Of a DNA stretch of 64,000 nucleotides, positions 35,999 to 44,053 are shown piece after piece (positions within the stretch are counted from its first letter, which is position 1; each line of letters opens with the position of its first letter). Source of the stretch: JAFASC01 sp034669505. Its GTDB lineage: Bacteria; Pseudomonadota; Alphaproteobacteria; Rhizobiales; Beijerinckiaceae. Below the pieces are notes generated by a model. That model had not been told where the DNA came from. It was given only the letters and a program-made list of their open reading frames with translations, and ran no database searches. Location: assembly GCA_034669505.1 (NCBI GenBank), contig JAXDNJ010000035.1:1-64000 (forward strand), written 5' to 3'. The translations under genes and the position numbers were made by a program.

Positions 35999-36413
35999 CT
36001 TCAGTCCCCTCGCTACCTTTTGCGGGCACATATCGTCCGCCTTGATCCCGAAACGTTCATCAAACGCGTGTGAACGCGGCCAAAACGTCGCGGGCCTTAC
36101 CTGGCGCGATATTGGCTGCAAACCAGTGACCGTTTGGCCCGCCAGCAAGAGCTGGCGAGTGCGTGCTCATCAAAGCGAACCTCGACAGCATTGACTTTGC
36201 CCGGCTAAAGGCGCATGTATGTTGCACCGCAACAGCGCGGTCATCGGCTTTTCCGGCTGCGTGAACGGACCACAAAAGTCCGCCCGGCCCTCTCGCCCGA
36301 CTCCCTGGACACAGCCCCGATCACGCAGGGTCACGTCCCCACCGCATGCGCCAGAACGCGCCTGTAGGTGGAGCGGCCGCGCACCCTGTCCACGACGGAA
36401 AGAACCAGAACAC
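35999..36413. other. 415-base gap between ABC exporter and RhlE helicase
   Basis: No credible gene. The right half should be the long leader of the helicase gene. It contains the promoter candidate listed separately and a GTTGCACCGCAACAG near-palindrome (36221-36235) just after the predicted -10. Confidence 0.5.
36191..36219 (+). promoter_or_regulatory. Candidate sigma-70 promoter for the RhlE gene
   Basis: TTGACT (36191-36196), 17 bases, CATGTA (36214-36219). Transcription would start near 36226, which gives a leader of about 190 bases before the TTG start. Long leaders are common for cold-inducible DEAD-box helicases. Confidence 0.4.
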
Positions 36414-37790
36414 TTGTCTAATTTCACTCAACTCGGCCTCTCCGCGCCGATCCTGAAGGCGCTCGCCGCCGAGTCTTACGAAATCCCCACCCCCATCCAG
36501 ATCAAGGCCGTCCCGCCGGTCCTCGCCGGGCGCGATCTCCTCGGCATCGCCCAGACAGGCACCGGCAAGACCGCCGCCTTTGCCGCCCCGATCCTCGATC
36601 GCCTGACGCAACAGCCACGGCGCGCCAATCCGCGCACCTGCCGCGCGCTCGTGCTGACGCCGACACGGGAACTGGCGAGCCAGATCGAAGAAAGCTTCCG
36701 CACCTACGGCCGTTTCCTGCGGCTCAACACTGCCGTCCTGTTCGGCGGCGTGCCAATCAACCGGCAGATCCGCACGTTGCAGAGCGGAGTCGACATCGTC
36801 GTCGCGACGCCGGGGCGGCTGCTCGATCTCATCAATCAGCGCGCGCTGTCACTCGCCGAGCTCGAAATCTTCGTGCTCGACGAAGCCGACCAGATGCTCG
36901 ACATGGGTTTCATCCACGACATCCGAAAGATCATCGCGATGCTGCCGAAGGGGCGCCAGACCCTGTTCTTCTCCGCGACGATGCCGCGTGAAATGGCGGA
37001 GATCGCCGGCAAGATTCTGCGCGATCCGGTGCATGTGACCGTGACGCCGGTCGCCTCGACGGTCGACAAGGTCGAGCAGAAGGTGATCTTCTGCGAGACG
37101 CGCTCGAAACAGGCGCTGCTGCACAAGCTGCTCGAAGACAAGGGTATCTCCCGTGCGCTGGTCTTCTCGCGCACGAAACATGGCGCCAACCGGATCGTGC
37201 AGCATCTCGATGCGGCGGGAATTCCGGCCGACGCGATCCACGGCAACAAGTCCCAGCCCCAGCGCGAGCGGGCGCTTGCGGCCTTCCGCGCCGGCGAATC
37301 GCGGCTGCTCGTCGCGACCGACATCGCCGCGCGCGGCATCGATGTCGATGGCGTGACGCATGTGATCAATTTCGACCTGCCGAATGTCGCCGAGAGCTAT
37401 GTCCATCGCATCGGCCGCACCGCGCGGGCCGGCGCCGACGGCATCGCGATCTCGTTCTGCGATCGCGAGGAACGCGCCTATCTCCGCGATATCGAGCGGC
37501 TGACGCGCCAACGCGTTGCCGTGCTCGACATGGGACTTGCCGGCGACCTGCCGCCGCTGCCGAAGCCGGCGCCGGCCCGCCCCGATGCGCGGCCGAACCA
37601 GCATCAGGGCAAGCCGCGCAACGAGCGCGGCCGCGATTTCCGCGATGGCGGCCGGCCGAGCAATGCACCGCGCGAAGCAAATGGCGCGGGGAACGGCAAG
37701 CGTCCTTTCCAGCAGAGGCGGCGCAAGTTCGAGGGTCCGGTGTCCTACGGCGCGCCGGCCAATCGCGGCGGCCAGCGCGCGCCGCACTAA
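36414..37790 (+). CDS. rhlE: RhlE-type DEAD-box RNA helicase
   Basis: A 458-residue ATP-dependent RNA helicase for ribosome assembly or mRNA turnover. I place the start at TTG 36414, which opens directly into the Q motif (NFTQLGLSAPILKALAAESYEIPTPIQ). Motif I AQTGTGKT, motif II VLDEADQMLD, motif III FFSATMP and motif VI HRIGRTARAG are complete. The VASTVDKVEQKVIFCET linker is typical of the RhlE branch. The last 80 residues are a disordered, basic Arg/Gly/Asn/Gln-rich tail, probably for RNA binding. Confidence 0.92.
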   Translation: MSNFTQLGLSAPILKALAAESYEIPTPIQIKAVPPVLAGRDLLGIAQTGTGKTAAFAAPILDRLTQQPRRANPRTCRALVLTPTRELASQIEESFRTYGRFLRLNTAVLFGGVPINRQIRTLQSGVDIVVATPGRLLDLINQRALSLAELEIFVLDEADQMLDMGFIHDIRKIIAMLPKGRQTLFFSATMPREMAEIAGKILRDPVHVTVTPVASTVDKVEQKVIFCETRSKQALLHKLLEDKGISRALVFSRTKHGANRIVQHLDAAGIPADAIHGNKSQPQRERALAAFRAGESRLLVATDIAARGIDVDGVTHVINFDLPNVAESYVHRIGRTARAGADGIAISFCDREERAYLRDIERLTRQRVAVLDMGLAGDLPPLPKPAPARPDARPNQHQGKPRNERGRDFRDGGRPSNAPREANGAGNGKRPFQQRRRKFEGPVSYGAPANRGGQRAPH

Positions 37791-37955
37791 GCGGCGTTTG
37801 ACGGACCAGAGTGGCGGGTCTAAAAGCCGCCATCTCGTTGAGAGACCATTTCCGAACCGCCGACTTGCGCCTTGAGCCAAGCGGTCAACGCCCGGCAGCG
37901 CGATGCGCCCCCGGGCGCGTTCTGTTTTGGGCGCACGACGACTGAGAGGAACATC

Positions 37956-39545
37956 ATGTTCGAAAGCCTGAGCGAAAAGCTCTCCGGCATTTTCGATCAG
38001 CTGACGCGCCGCGGCGCGCTGAGCGACGCCGATGTCGCGACCGCTTTGCGCGAAGTGCGCCGGGCATTGCTTGAGGCCGACGTCGCGCTCGATGTCGTGC
38101 GCTCGTTTACGGACAAAGTGCGCGAGCGCGCCGTCGGCGCCAATGTCGTCAAATCTGTCACGCCCGGCCAGATGGTCGTCAAGATCGTCAACGACGTCTT
38201 GGTCGAGACGCTCGGCGCCGACGCGCAGCCGATCGACCTCGACGCTGCCCCGCCGGTCGCGATCATGATGGTCGGCCTGCAGGGCGCCGGCAAAACAACA
38301 ACAACAGCAAAGATCGCCAAGCGCCTCACCGAGCGCATGCGCCGCAAGGTGCTGATGGCCTCGCTCGACGTGAAGCGCCCGGCGGCGCAGGAGCAGCTGG
38401 CGATCCTCGGCCGGCAGGTCGGCGTCGACACGCTGCCGATCGTCGCCGGACAGACGCCGGTGCAGATCGCGCGGCGCGCCGAAGAGGCGGCGCGGCTGCA
38501 GGGGTACGACGTCGTGCTGCTCGACACCGCGGGGCGCACGCATATCGACGAGCCGCTGATGGCGGAGATGGTGGAGATCAAGACCGCCTCGCGCCCGCAC
38601 GAAATCCTGCTCGTGGCCGATGCGCTGACCGGCCAGGACGCGGTCAATCTCGCCAAGAGCTTCGACGAACGTGTCGGCATTACCGGCCTCGTTCTGACGC
38701 GCGTCGACGGCGACGGCCGCGGCGGCGCGGCGTTGTCGATGCGGGCCGTCACCGGCAAGCCGATCAAGCTCATCGGTACCGGCGAGAAGATCGACGCGCT
38801 CGACGATTTCGATCCGCAGCGAATCGCCAACCGGATTCTTGGGATGGGCGACATCGTCGCGCTGGTCGAAAAGGCGGCGCAGACGATCGATGCGGAAAAG
38901 GCGCAAAAGATCGCCGATCGCATGCGCAAGGGGCGCTTCGACCTCGAAGATCTCGCCGATCAGCTGGCGCAGGTCGAGAAGATCGGCGGCCTCGGCGGCA
39001 TCATGGGAATGCTGCCCGGCATCGCCAAGATGAAGGACCAGATCAACTCGGCCAATCTCGACGACCGCATGATCAAGCGCCAGCGCGCGATCATTTTGTC
39101 GATGACGCGCGAGGAGCGGCGCAATCCCGATGTGCTGAAGGCCTCGCGGAAGAAGCGCATCGCCGCGGGGTCCGGCACGCGCGTCGAGGACGTCAACCGA
39201 CTTTTGAAGCAGCATCGCCAGATGGCCGACATGATGAAAGCGATGGGCGGCGCCGGAAAGCGCGGCGCCATGGGTAAGATGGCGCAGATGTTCGGGCTTG
39301 GTGGTGGCGGCGGTATGGGGGGCATGCCGCAGCCGACACCGGAGCAGATCGAGGCGCTGCAGAAGCAGATGGGCGGCGGCATGCCTCAAGGTTTGCCGCC
39401 GATGCCGGCCGGGCTGCCGTCTGCGCCGCCGCCCGGCGCATTCAATCTGCCGAAAATGCCGGCGGGCATGCCGGGACTCCCCGGTCTCGGCGGCGGCAAG
39501 CTGCCGGGGCTCGGCGGCTTCAATCCGTTCGGCAAGAAAAAATAG
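37956..39545 (+). CDS. ffh: Signal recognition particle protein Ffh
   Basis: The SRP54 homologue binds 4.5S RNA and signal peptides and docks with FtsY. The 529-residue protein starts at ATG 37956 after GAGAGGA. It has an N domain, a GTPase domain (GLQGAGKTTT, SLDVKRPAAQEQL, LLDTAGRT, LTRVDGDGRGG) and a methionine-rich M domain. The last 80 residues are an unusually long Gly/Met/Pro low-complexity tail ending FNPFGKKK. rpsP follows after 83 bases. Confidence 0.97.
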   Translation: MFESLSEKLSGIFDQLTRRGALSDADVATALREVRRALLEADVALDVVRSFTDKVRERAVGANVVKSVTPGQMVVKIVNDVLVETLGADAQPIDLDAAPPVAIMMVGLQGAGKTTTTAKIAKRLTERMRRKVLMASLDVKRPAAQEQLAILGRQVGVDTLPIVAGQTPVQIARRAEEAARLQGYDVVLLDTAGRTHIDEPLMAEMVEIKTASRPHEILLVADALTGQDAVNLAKSFDERVGITGLVLTRVDGDGRGGAALSMRAVTGKPIKLIGTGEKIDALDDFDPQRIANRILGMGDIVALVEKAAQTIDAEKAQKIADRMRKGRFDLEDLADQLAQVEKIGGLGGIMGMLPGIAKMKDQINSANLDDRMIKRQRAIILSMTREERRNPDVLKASRKKRIAAGSGTRVEDVNRLLKQHRQMADMMKAMGGAGKRGAMGKMAQMFGLGGGGGMGGMPQPTPEQIEALQKQMGGGMPQGLPPMPAGLPSAPPPGAFNLPKMPAGMPGLPGLGGGKLPGLGGFNPFGKKK

Positions 39546-39546
39546 A

Positions 39547-39589
39547 CAATCGGCAATCGGCAATGGGCAATCGAAGCCGACTGCCGATT
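39547..39589. repeat. CAATCGG heptamer repeats and dyad in the ffh-rpsP spacer
   Basis: Four near-identical heptamers run head to tail from 39547 to 39574 (CAATCGG, CAATCGG, CAATGGG, CAATCGA). TGCCGATT at 39582-39589 can pair with either of two upstream AATCGGCA copies (39548-39555 or 39555-39562). On RNA this gives alternative hairpins upstream of the rpsP ribosome binding site. Confidence 0.5.
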
Positions 39590-39628
39590 ACCGCACCACA
39601 CGACAACCATCAGCAAAGGAACCAACCA

Positions 39629-40018
39629 ATGTCCCTAAAAATCCGTCTGTCCCGCGGCGGCGCAAAAAAACGTCCGTTCTACCGTGTCGTTGTTGCCGAC
39701 TCGCGCATGCCGCGCGACGGCCGTTTCATCGAGCGTCTCGGCACGTTCGATCCGTTGAAGGCGAAGGACGCCGCCGACCGCCTCGTGCTCGATGCCGAGA
39801 AGGCGAAGGCCTGGATGGCCAAGGGCGCGCAGCCAACCGACCGCGTCGCGCGCCTGCTCGACGGACTCGGCGTGTTGAAGCGCGAGACGCGCAACAATCC
39901 GCAAAAGGCGCAGCCGAAGAAGAAGGCGCAGGAGCGCGCCGCGGCGGCAGCTGCGGCAAGCGAAGCCGCAGCGGCGGCGGGTGCCGGAGCCGGCGGAGAC
40001 GAGGCGAGCGCGTCATAG
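39629..40018 (+). CDS. rpsP: 30S ribosomal protein S16
   Basis: A 129-residue S16, which binds 16S rRNA early in 30S assembly. The start MSLKIRLSRGGAKKRPFYRVVVADSRMPRDGRFIERLGTFDP is textbook. I use ATG 39629, as the upstream frame has no binding site. Beyond the core domain the protein has a C-terminal Lys/Ala-rich extension of about 35 residues, a common alphaproteobacterial trait. Its usual neighbours rimM and trmD are about 31 kb away. Confidence 0.97.
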   Translation: MSLKIRLSRGGAKKRPFYRVVVADSRMPRDGRFIERLGTFDPLKAKDAADRLVLDAEKAKAWMAKGAQPTDRVARLLDGLGVLKRETRNNPQKAQPKKKAQERAAAAAAASEAAAAAGAGAGGDEASAS

Positions 40019-40057
40019 CGCCCGCGCGACCAATCGCGAATTCCGCGTTAGGCTCGC

Positions 40058-40075
40058 GTCACCCCTTGGGGTGAC
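40058..40075 (+). promoter_or_regulatory. 18-base palindrome covering the ribosome binding site of the DUF3422 gene
   Basis: GTCACCCC, TT, GGGGTGAC form a perfect palindrome directly before the ATG at 40078. The right arm carries the only Shine-Dalgarno-like sequence (GGGGTGA). On mRNA it would be paired, so initiation could be blocked unless the hairpin opens. There is no T-run, so it is not an intrinsic terminator. Confidence 0.5.
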
Positions 40076-40077
40076 CG

Positions 40078-41361
40078 ATGGCTGACGCAAACCCACCTTT
40101 GGAGCTGACGCCGCATCCGCTGCGGGCGCAAGTGCTCGCGGAGCTGCACGCGCGTCCGTTCACCCCGATCGCGACCCCGTCGCGGCTATTGCGCTTCGGC
40201 TTCACCGCCGATGCAAACGCCGCGAACGCGGCCACTGCTGCGTTGATCGCGCTTTGTGAGCAGCGCCGCATCGCGCCACCACGCCCGGAGGCGCGGCACT
40301 TTTCCACCGATCTCGCCGAAGGCCGGCTGCGCTTCGAGCGGCACAACGAGTTCGTCACTTACACCTGGGAATTCCCCGCCGGCGCAGAGGCGTTTCAGCC
40401 CACCGCCGACGTGCTTGGGCGCGCCATGGCGCTCGTGCCGCAACCTGGACCACTGATCGTCTTGATCGACATCCACATGGTCCCCGCCGATTGCGCGCCA
40501 GATTTCGACACCGCATTTACCGGCGCAAATGTCGTCGCCTCCGAAGTCGAGGACGAACGCGCGCTGATCGCCACCGATTTCCTGCCCGACGCACATGGTT
40601 TTGTGCGCTTCCTGATCATCGATCAGCGGCTCTCGCCGGCCAGCGCCGGTGCGTTGACGCAGCGCGTCCTCGAGATCGAGACGTATCGCACGCTGGCTCT
40701 GCTCGGCCTGCCGGAAGCGCAGCGCTGCCTGCCGATCATCGAGCGCATCGACGGGCAATTGCCGCCGCTGATGCGCGACGTACAGGACGGAAGCGGCTTC
40801 GACACTAACCGCGCGCTGCTCGATCGGCTCACTGCGCTTGCCGCCGAAGTCGAGGCGCAGGCAGCGGAAACATCCTTCCGCTTCGGCGCGACGCGTGCTT
40901 ACGATGAACTCGTCACGCTACGCATCGAAGCGATCAAGGAAGTGCGGCTTCCGCACCATTCGACGCTGGCGTCGTTTCTGTCGCGGCGCATGGCGCCGGC
41001 GGTGCGCACCTGCGCGACCGTCGAGAAGCGCCTCGCCGATCTGTCGGAAAAGATCGCACGTCTCGCCGAGCTCCTGCGCACGCGCGTCGACATCGAGCTC
41101 GAAAGCCAGAATGCGCTGCAATTACGCCAGATGGGCGAGCGCGTGAGATTGCAACTGCGTCTGCAACAGACCGTCGAAGGTCTCTCGATCGCGGCGATCA
41201 CCTACTATATCGCCGGCCTCCTCCACCTCGTATTCGATGGGCTGCATGCGCGCGGCTGGGCTGTCGAGCCCATTGTCGCGACGGCGGCGACGCTGCCCTT
41301 CATCATTGCCGGCGTGGGCTTCACCGTCTGGCGCATCCGCCACCGCCACCGCGCCGATTGA
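40078..41361 (+). CDS. DUF3422 family inner-membrane protein
   Basis: A 427-residue protein of the DUF3422 family, widespread in alphaproteobacteria and uncharacterised. It begins with the family signature HPLRAQVLAELHARPF, has a coiled-coil segment near residues 315-350 (KRLADLSEKIARLAELLRTRVDIELESQN), and ends with two membrane helices (SIAAITYYIAGLLHLVFDG and ATAATLPFIIAGVGFTVW). This recalls the large-to-small order of CorA-like proteins, but no GMN motif is present. Its ribosome binding site lies inside a palindrome. Confidence 0.88.
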   Translation: MADANPPLELTPHPLRAQVLAELHARPFTPIATPSRLLRFGFTADANAANAATAALIALCEQRRIAPPRPEARHFSTDLAEGRLRFERHNEFVTYTWEFPAGAEAFQPTADVLGRAMALVPQPGPLIVLIDIHMVPADCAPDFDTAFTGANVVASEVEDERALIATDFLPDAHGFVRFLIIDQRLSPASAGALTQRVLEIETYRTLALLGLPEAQRCLPIIERIDGQLPPLMRDVQDGSGFDTNRALLDRLTALAAEVEAQAAETSFRFGATRAYDELVTLRIEAIKEVRLPHHSTLASFLSRRMAPAVRTCATVEKRLADLSEKIARLAELLRTRVDIELESQNALQLRQMGERVRLQLRLQQTVEGLSIAAITYYIAGLLHLVFDGLHARGWAVEPIVATAATLPFIIAGVGFTVWRIRHRHRAD

Positions 41362-41364
41362 GAT

Positions 41365-41619
41365 TCAGCGCTGGGTGATCTGCGGCGCGCCTGAGGATTG
41401 GCCAAGCGTCGCCTTGACCGGGCAATGCCCGCTCGCGCCGCGTATCGCCAGCCCGGCGCCGCCGAGAAGAGCGAGCAGGCTCAACACTTTGTTCGGCCGC
41501 GGCTGCACCGCGGCGCCCATCAGGCCGAAGCCGATCAGGACCGAGACCGCCCGTTCGGTGAACGACAGGTTCTTCTCGCCGGCAAAGCCGGGAATGTTTT
41601 CGACGGTGAGGTTCGACAC
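41365..41619 (-). CDS. YgaP-like DUF2892 membrane protein
   Basis: An 84-residue membrane protein with two short helices (RAVSVLIGFGLMGAAV and KVLSLLALLGGAGLAIRG) and a GHCPVKATLG ending, which marks the DUF2892/YgaP transmembrane family. The start is GTG 41619 after GGAG. In some bacteria this domain is fused to rhodanese; here it stands alone. Function is unknown. Confidence 0.85.
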   Translation of the reverse strand: MSNLTVENIPGFAGEKNLSFTERAVSVLIGFGLMGAAVQPRPNKVLSLLALLGGAGLAIRGASGHCPVKATLGQSSGAPQITQR

Positions 41620-41688
41620 GTTAAACTCCGTTAGCTCACGTGCCGAACGCGGGAGGTGCCGCGGCGTTCCGGCGCCGATCGATTCCGA

Positions 41689-42590
41689 TCACATGAATCC
41701 GGGATTGCGGGGCAGATAGCGCGTCCAATCGCCCATATCTCGCGTCGACATCAGGATTATTGGAATGGTGATGCGCATTCCGTGTTCGATCGCGGCTTTT
41801 AGAGCTGTATCGGCGGTACCGGGAATAACGCGGAGGCCTGCGACGAGCCGGTTTCGGCCACTATGTTCAGCGCGCTTGTGAAGGCAGCTCCAAGGAGGTC
41901 CGGCCGCATAACTGCAAGCGGCCCGATATGGCCGTTGCCAGCGACGTAGACATAGCCTGCGCAATCGCCTCCGTCATAAAGACCAAAACATCTCGTCGCT
42001 GGATCGCGCATGAGATATCCGTGATGTTTCTCGCGCGACACGCCCAAAGCCGCCATGTCGATTTGCGCGAGGTTGTGCAAATCCACGGCCGTTTGCTCCA
42101 GCGCAGCGTGGCGGAATTGCGCGCCGGGCGGCCGGCCTGTCAAGCGCTCTCGCGTGATACTAAGATTGTAAATCGGAAATCGCGGGAACAATCCGTGCCG
42201 GATGTACAGCCCTTGCGAGACCGTGTTGAAGGTGAAGGTGATCAGGGCCTTGCTGGTCGCACCCGCTTGCTGCGCATGATCCAGTGTCCGTTTCAGGAGT
42301 TCGTTGCCGATACCGCTTCCCTGATGTCCGGGTGACACGAATAGCTGCGCCAGAAACCACAGATCGCTGCAAACCCAACTCCAGGCGAAACCGAGAATGA
42401 CGTCGGCATCCTCCGCCACCCATAATCCCGCCGCATCATCGTTCAACGAAAACAATTGAAAGTGCGGAGGGCTTGTCGCGACCATCGGTCCGAAGCCGTG
42501 ACGCTCCGTCAGGTTGTTGATGCTGGTAACGACAAGCCGATCGGTTCGTTCCAGATCTTGCGCGCCGGCGGGACGATACACGACTGGCAC
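41689..42590 (-). pseudogene. GNAT acetyltransferase with a single-base frameshift near its 3' end
   Basis: The first 250 codons (42590 down to about 41830) encode a two-domain GNAT N-acetyltransferase: LWVAEDADVILGFAWSWVCSDLWFLAQLFVSPGHQGSGIGNELLKRTLDHAQQ holds the acetyl-CoA loop. Near 41827 the frame breaks in GCG-TTA-TTC. One extra base there would read SAFIPGT and join the other frame, TADTALKAAIEHGMRITIPIILMSTRDMGDWTRYLPRNPGFM, ending at 41689. That tail is clearly the true C-terminus. As written, the protein ends VPPIQL at 41799, 263 residues. This is either a recent mutation or a sequencing error. Confidence 0.82.
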
Positions 42591-42594
42591 TAGC

Positions 42595-43332
42595 TTAAAG
42601 TCCCTTCTCCGCCACCAGCATGTAATTCACATCTGTGTCGCGCGAGAGGCGCCACTTGCCGCTGAGCGGATTGTACACGACACCGGCGCGGTCGATCACG
42701 CGCATCCCGCTCCGGCGCATCATTCGCGCAAGCTCCTCCGGGGTAACGAAACGCTCCCATTTATGCGTGCCCTTGGGCAGCCAGCGCAGCACATACTCGG
42801 CGCCGATGATCGCCAGCGCGAAACTCTTCAGCGTGCGGTTCAACGTCGACATGATCAGCAAGCCGCCGGGCTGCACCAGCGCGGCGGCGCTCGCGACAAA
42901 AGCCGCCTGATCGGGCACGTGCTCGATCACTTCCATCGCAAGAACGGCATCGAAGCTCGCGCCCTCGGCGACGAGTGCTTCCGCCGTCGCGGCTCTGTAA
43001 TCGATCGCAAGCGCTTGCGGCGCCGCGTGCGCCCGCGCGATCTCGATATTGCCGGGCGCCGGATCGACGCCGGTCATGCGCGCGCCCATGCGCGCCAGCG
43101 GCTCGCACAATATGCCGCCGCCGCAGCCGATGTCGAGAATGCGCGCGCTTTCGAGCGTACCGCGCTTCGTGATCGCGTCACGGATATAGGAAACGCGCAA
43201 CGGATTGATCGCGTGCAGCGCACCCATGGGGCCGGAGGAGTCCCACCAATCCTCGCCAAGCTCTTCGAAATGCGCGATCTCTTTGGGATCGATGCCCCGC
43301 GCAGGCGATGCTCTTGCGTCGGCTTTATCCAC
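42595..43332 (-). CDS. ubiG: Ubiquinone biosynthesis O-methyltransferase UbiG
   Basis: Carries out both O-methylations in ubiquinone synthesis with SAM. The start is GTG 43332, giving 245 residues; it overlaps the glutathione transferase stop by eight bases. Motifs are HFEELGEDWWDSSGPMGALHAINPLRVSYI, the SAM site ILDIGCGGGILCEPLARMG, and MEVIEHVPD. The C-terminal GVVYNPLSGKWRLSRDTDVNYM is diagnostic of UbiG. Confidence 0.97.
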   Translation of the reverse strand: MDKADARASPARGIDPKEIAHFEELGEDWWDSSGPMGALHAINPLRVSYIRDAITKRGTLESARILDIGCGGGILCEPLARMGARMTGVDPAPGNIEIARAHAAPQALAIDYRAATAEALVAEGASFDAVLAMEVIEHVPDQAAFVASAAALVQPGGLLIMSTLNRTLKSFALAIIGAEYVLRWLPKGTHKWERFVTPEELARMMRRSGMRVIDRAGVVYNPLSGKWRLSRDTDVNYMLVAEKGL

Positions 43333-43936
43333 GGGCCGGCATTGCCTTCTTGAACGCCGGCCGCGCAACCACGCCGGCGACGAAGTCGGCCACATGCGGA
43401 TACCGCCCCAAAAATTCCCGCGCCGACGCGAGATAGGCGACAAAGTTTCCGACATTCAGATCGGCTGCCGTAAACCGGTCGCCGACAAGATGCCCGGTTC
43501 CCTCGAGCGCCTGGTCCAAAACCGTGATCGGCCGCTTCAGCGCCTCCAGCGATTTCTGGGGCACGCTTGCATCGCGCTTTTCCGGCGGCAGGAACATCGT
43601 GTGCATGAGATAATCGAGCCCTGGCTTCTCCAACTCCGTGACGGCCCAGAACGACCATTGAATCATCTTCGCGTCTTCGCGCGTGTCACCCGGCGCGAGC
43701 GGACCGCCATGCTTCTTGGCGAGATAAAGATTGATCGCCATCGATTCGAAGAGATGAAAGCCGTCCTCATCGATCGCCGGCAAGCGGCCGTTCGGATTGA
43801 CCGCCAAGAACGCGGGATCGCGCGCCGCCGTGAGGTCGACCGAGATCGTCTCATAGGACAGCCCAAGTTCCTCGGCCATCCAAATGACGCGATTGGCGCG
43901 CGAGCGGCTGGTCCCGTAAATTTTCAGATTGGCCAT
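43325..43936 (-). CDS. Glutathione S-transferase family protein
   Basis: A 203-residue GST with an N-terminal thioredoxin fold (LKIYGTSRSRANRVIWMAEELGLSYETI, VNPNGRLPAIDEDGFHLFESMAINLYLA) and a helical C-terminal domain with the N-capping box FTAADLNVGNFVAYL. The start is ATG 43936. The Ser in TSRSRANRV probably activates glutathione. It overlaps ubiG by eight bases, so the two are co-translated. Substrate is unknown. Confidence 0.9.
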   Translation of the reverse strand: MANLKIYGTSRSRANRVIWMAEELGLSYETISVDLTAARDPAFLAVNPNGRLPAIDEDGFHLFESMAINLYLAKKHGGPLAPGDTREDAKMIQWSFWAVTELEKPGLDYLMHTMFLPPEKRDASVPQKSLEALKRPITVLDQALEGTGHLVGDRFTAADLNVGNFVAYLASAREFLGRYPHVADFVAGVVARPAFKKAMPARG

Positions 43937-44053
43937 CGAGTCCTTCCCAAAGAAGCTGCGCTTTCCTAGCACGTGTTGCGCGCCGGTCCATCCGGTTGTC
44001 TAATTCGCTTAAATTTTCGAGCGGGCCCGAACCCTGCCGCAGGTGAGGAACCG

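Noticed and set aside
36849..39563. A 904-codon open frame on the minus strand spanning the helicase and ffh genes.
   Set aside because: It crosses two certain genes in antisense, is dominated by Arg, His, Asp and Ala, and shows no family motif or ribosome binding site.
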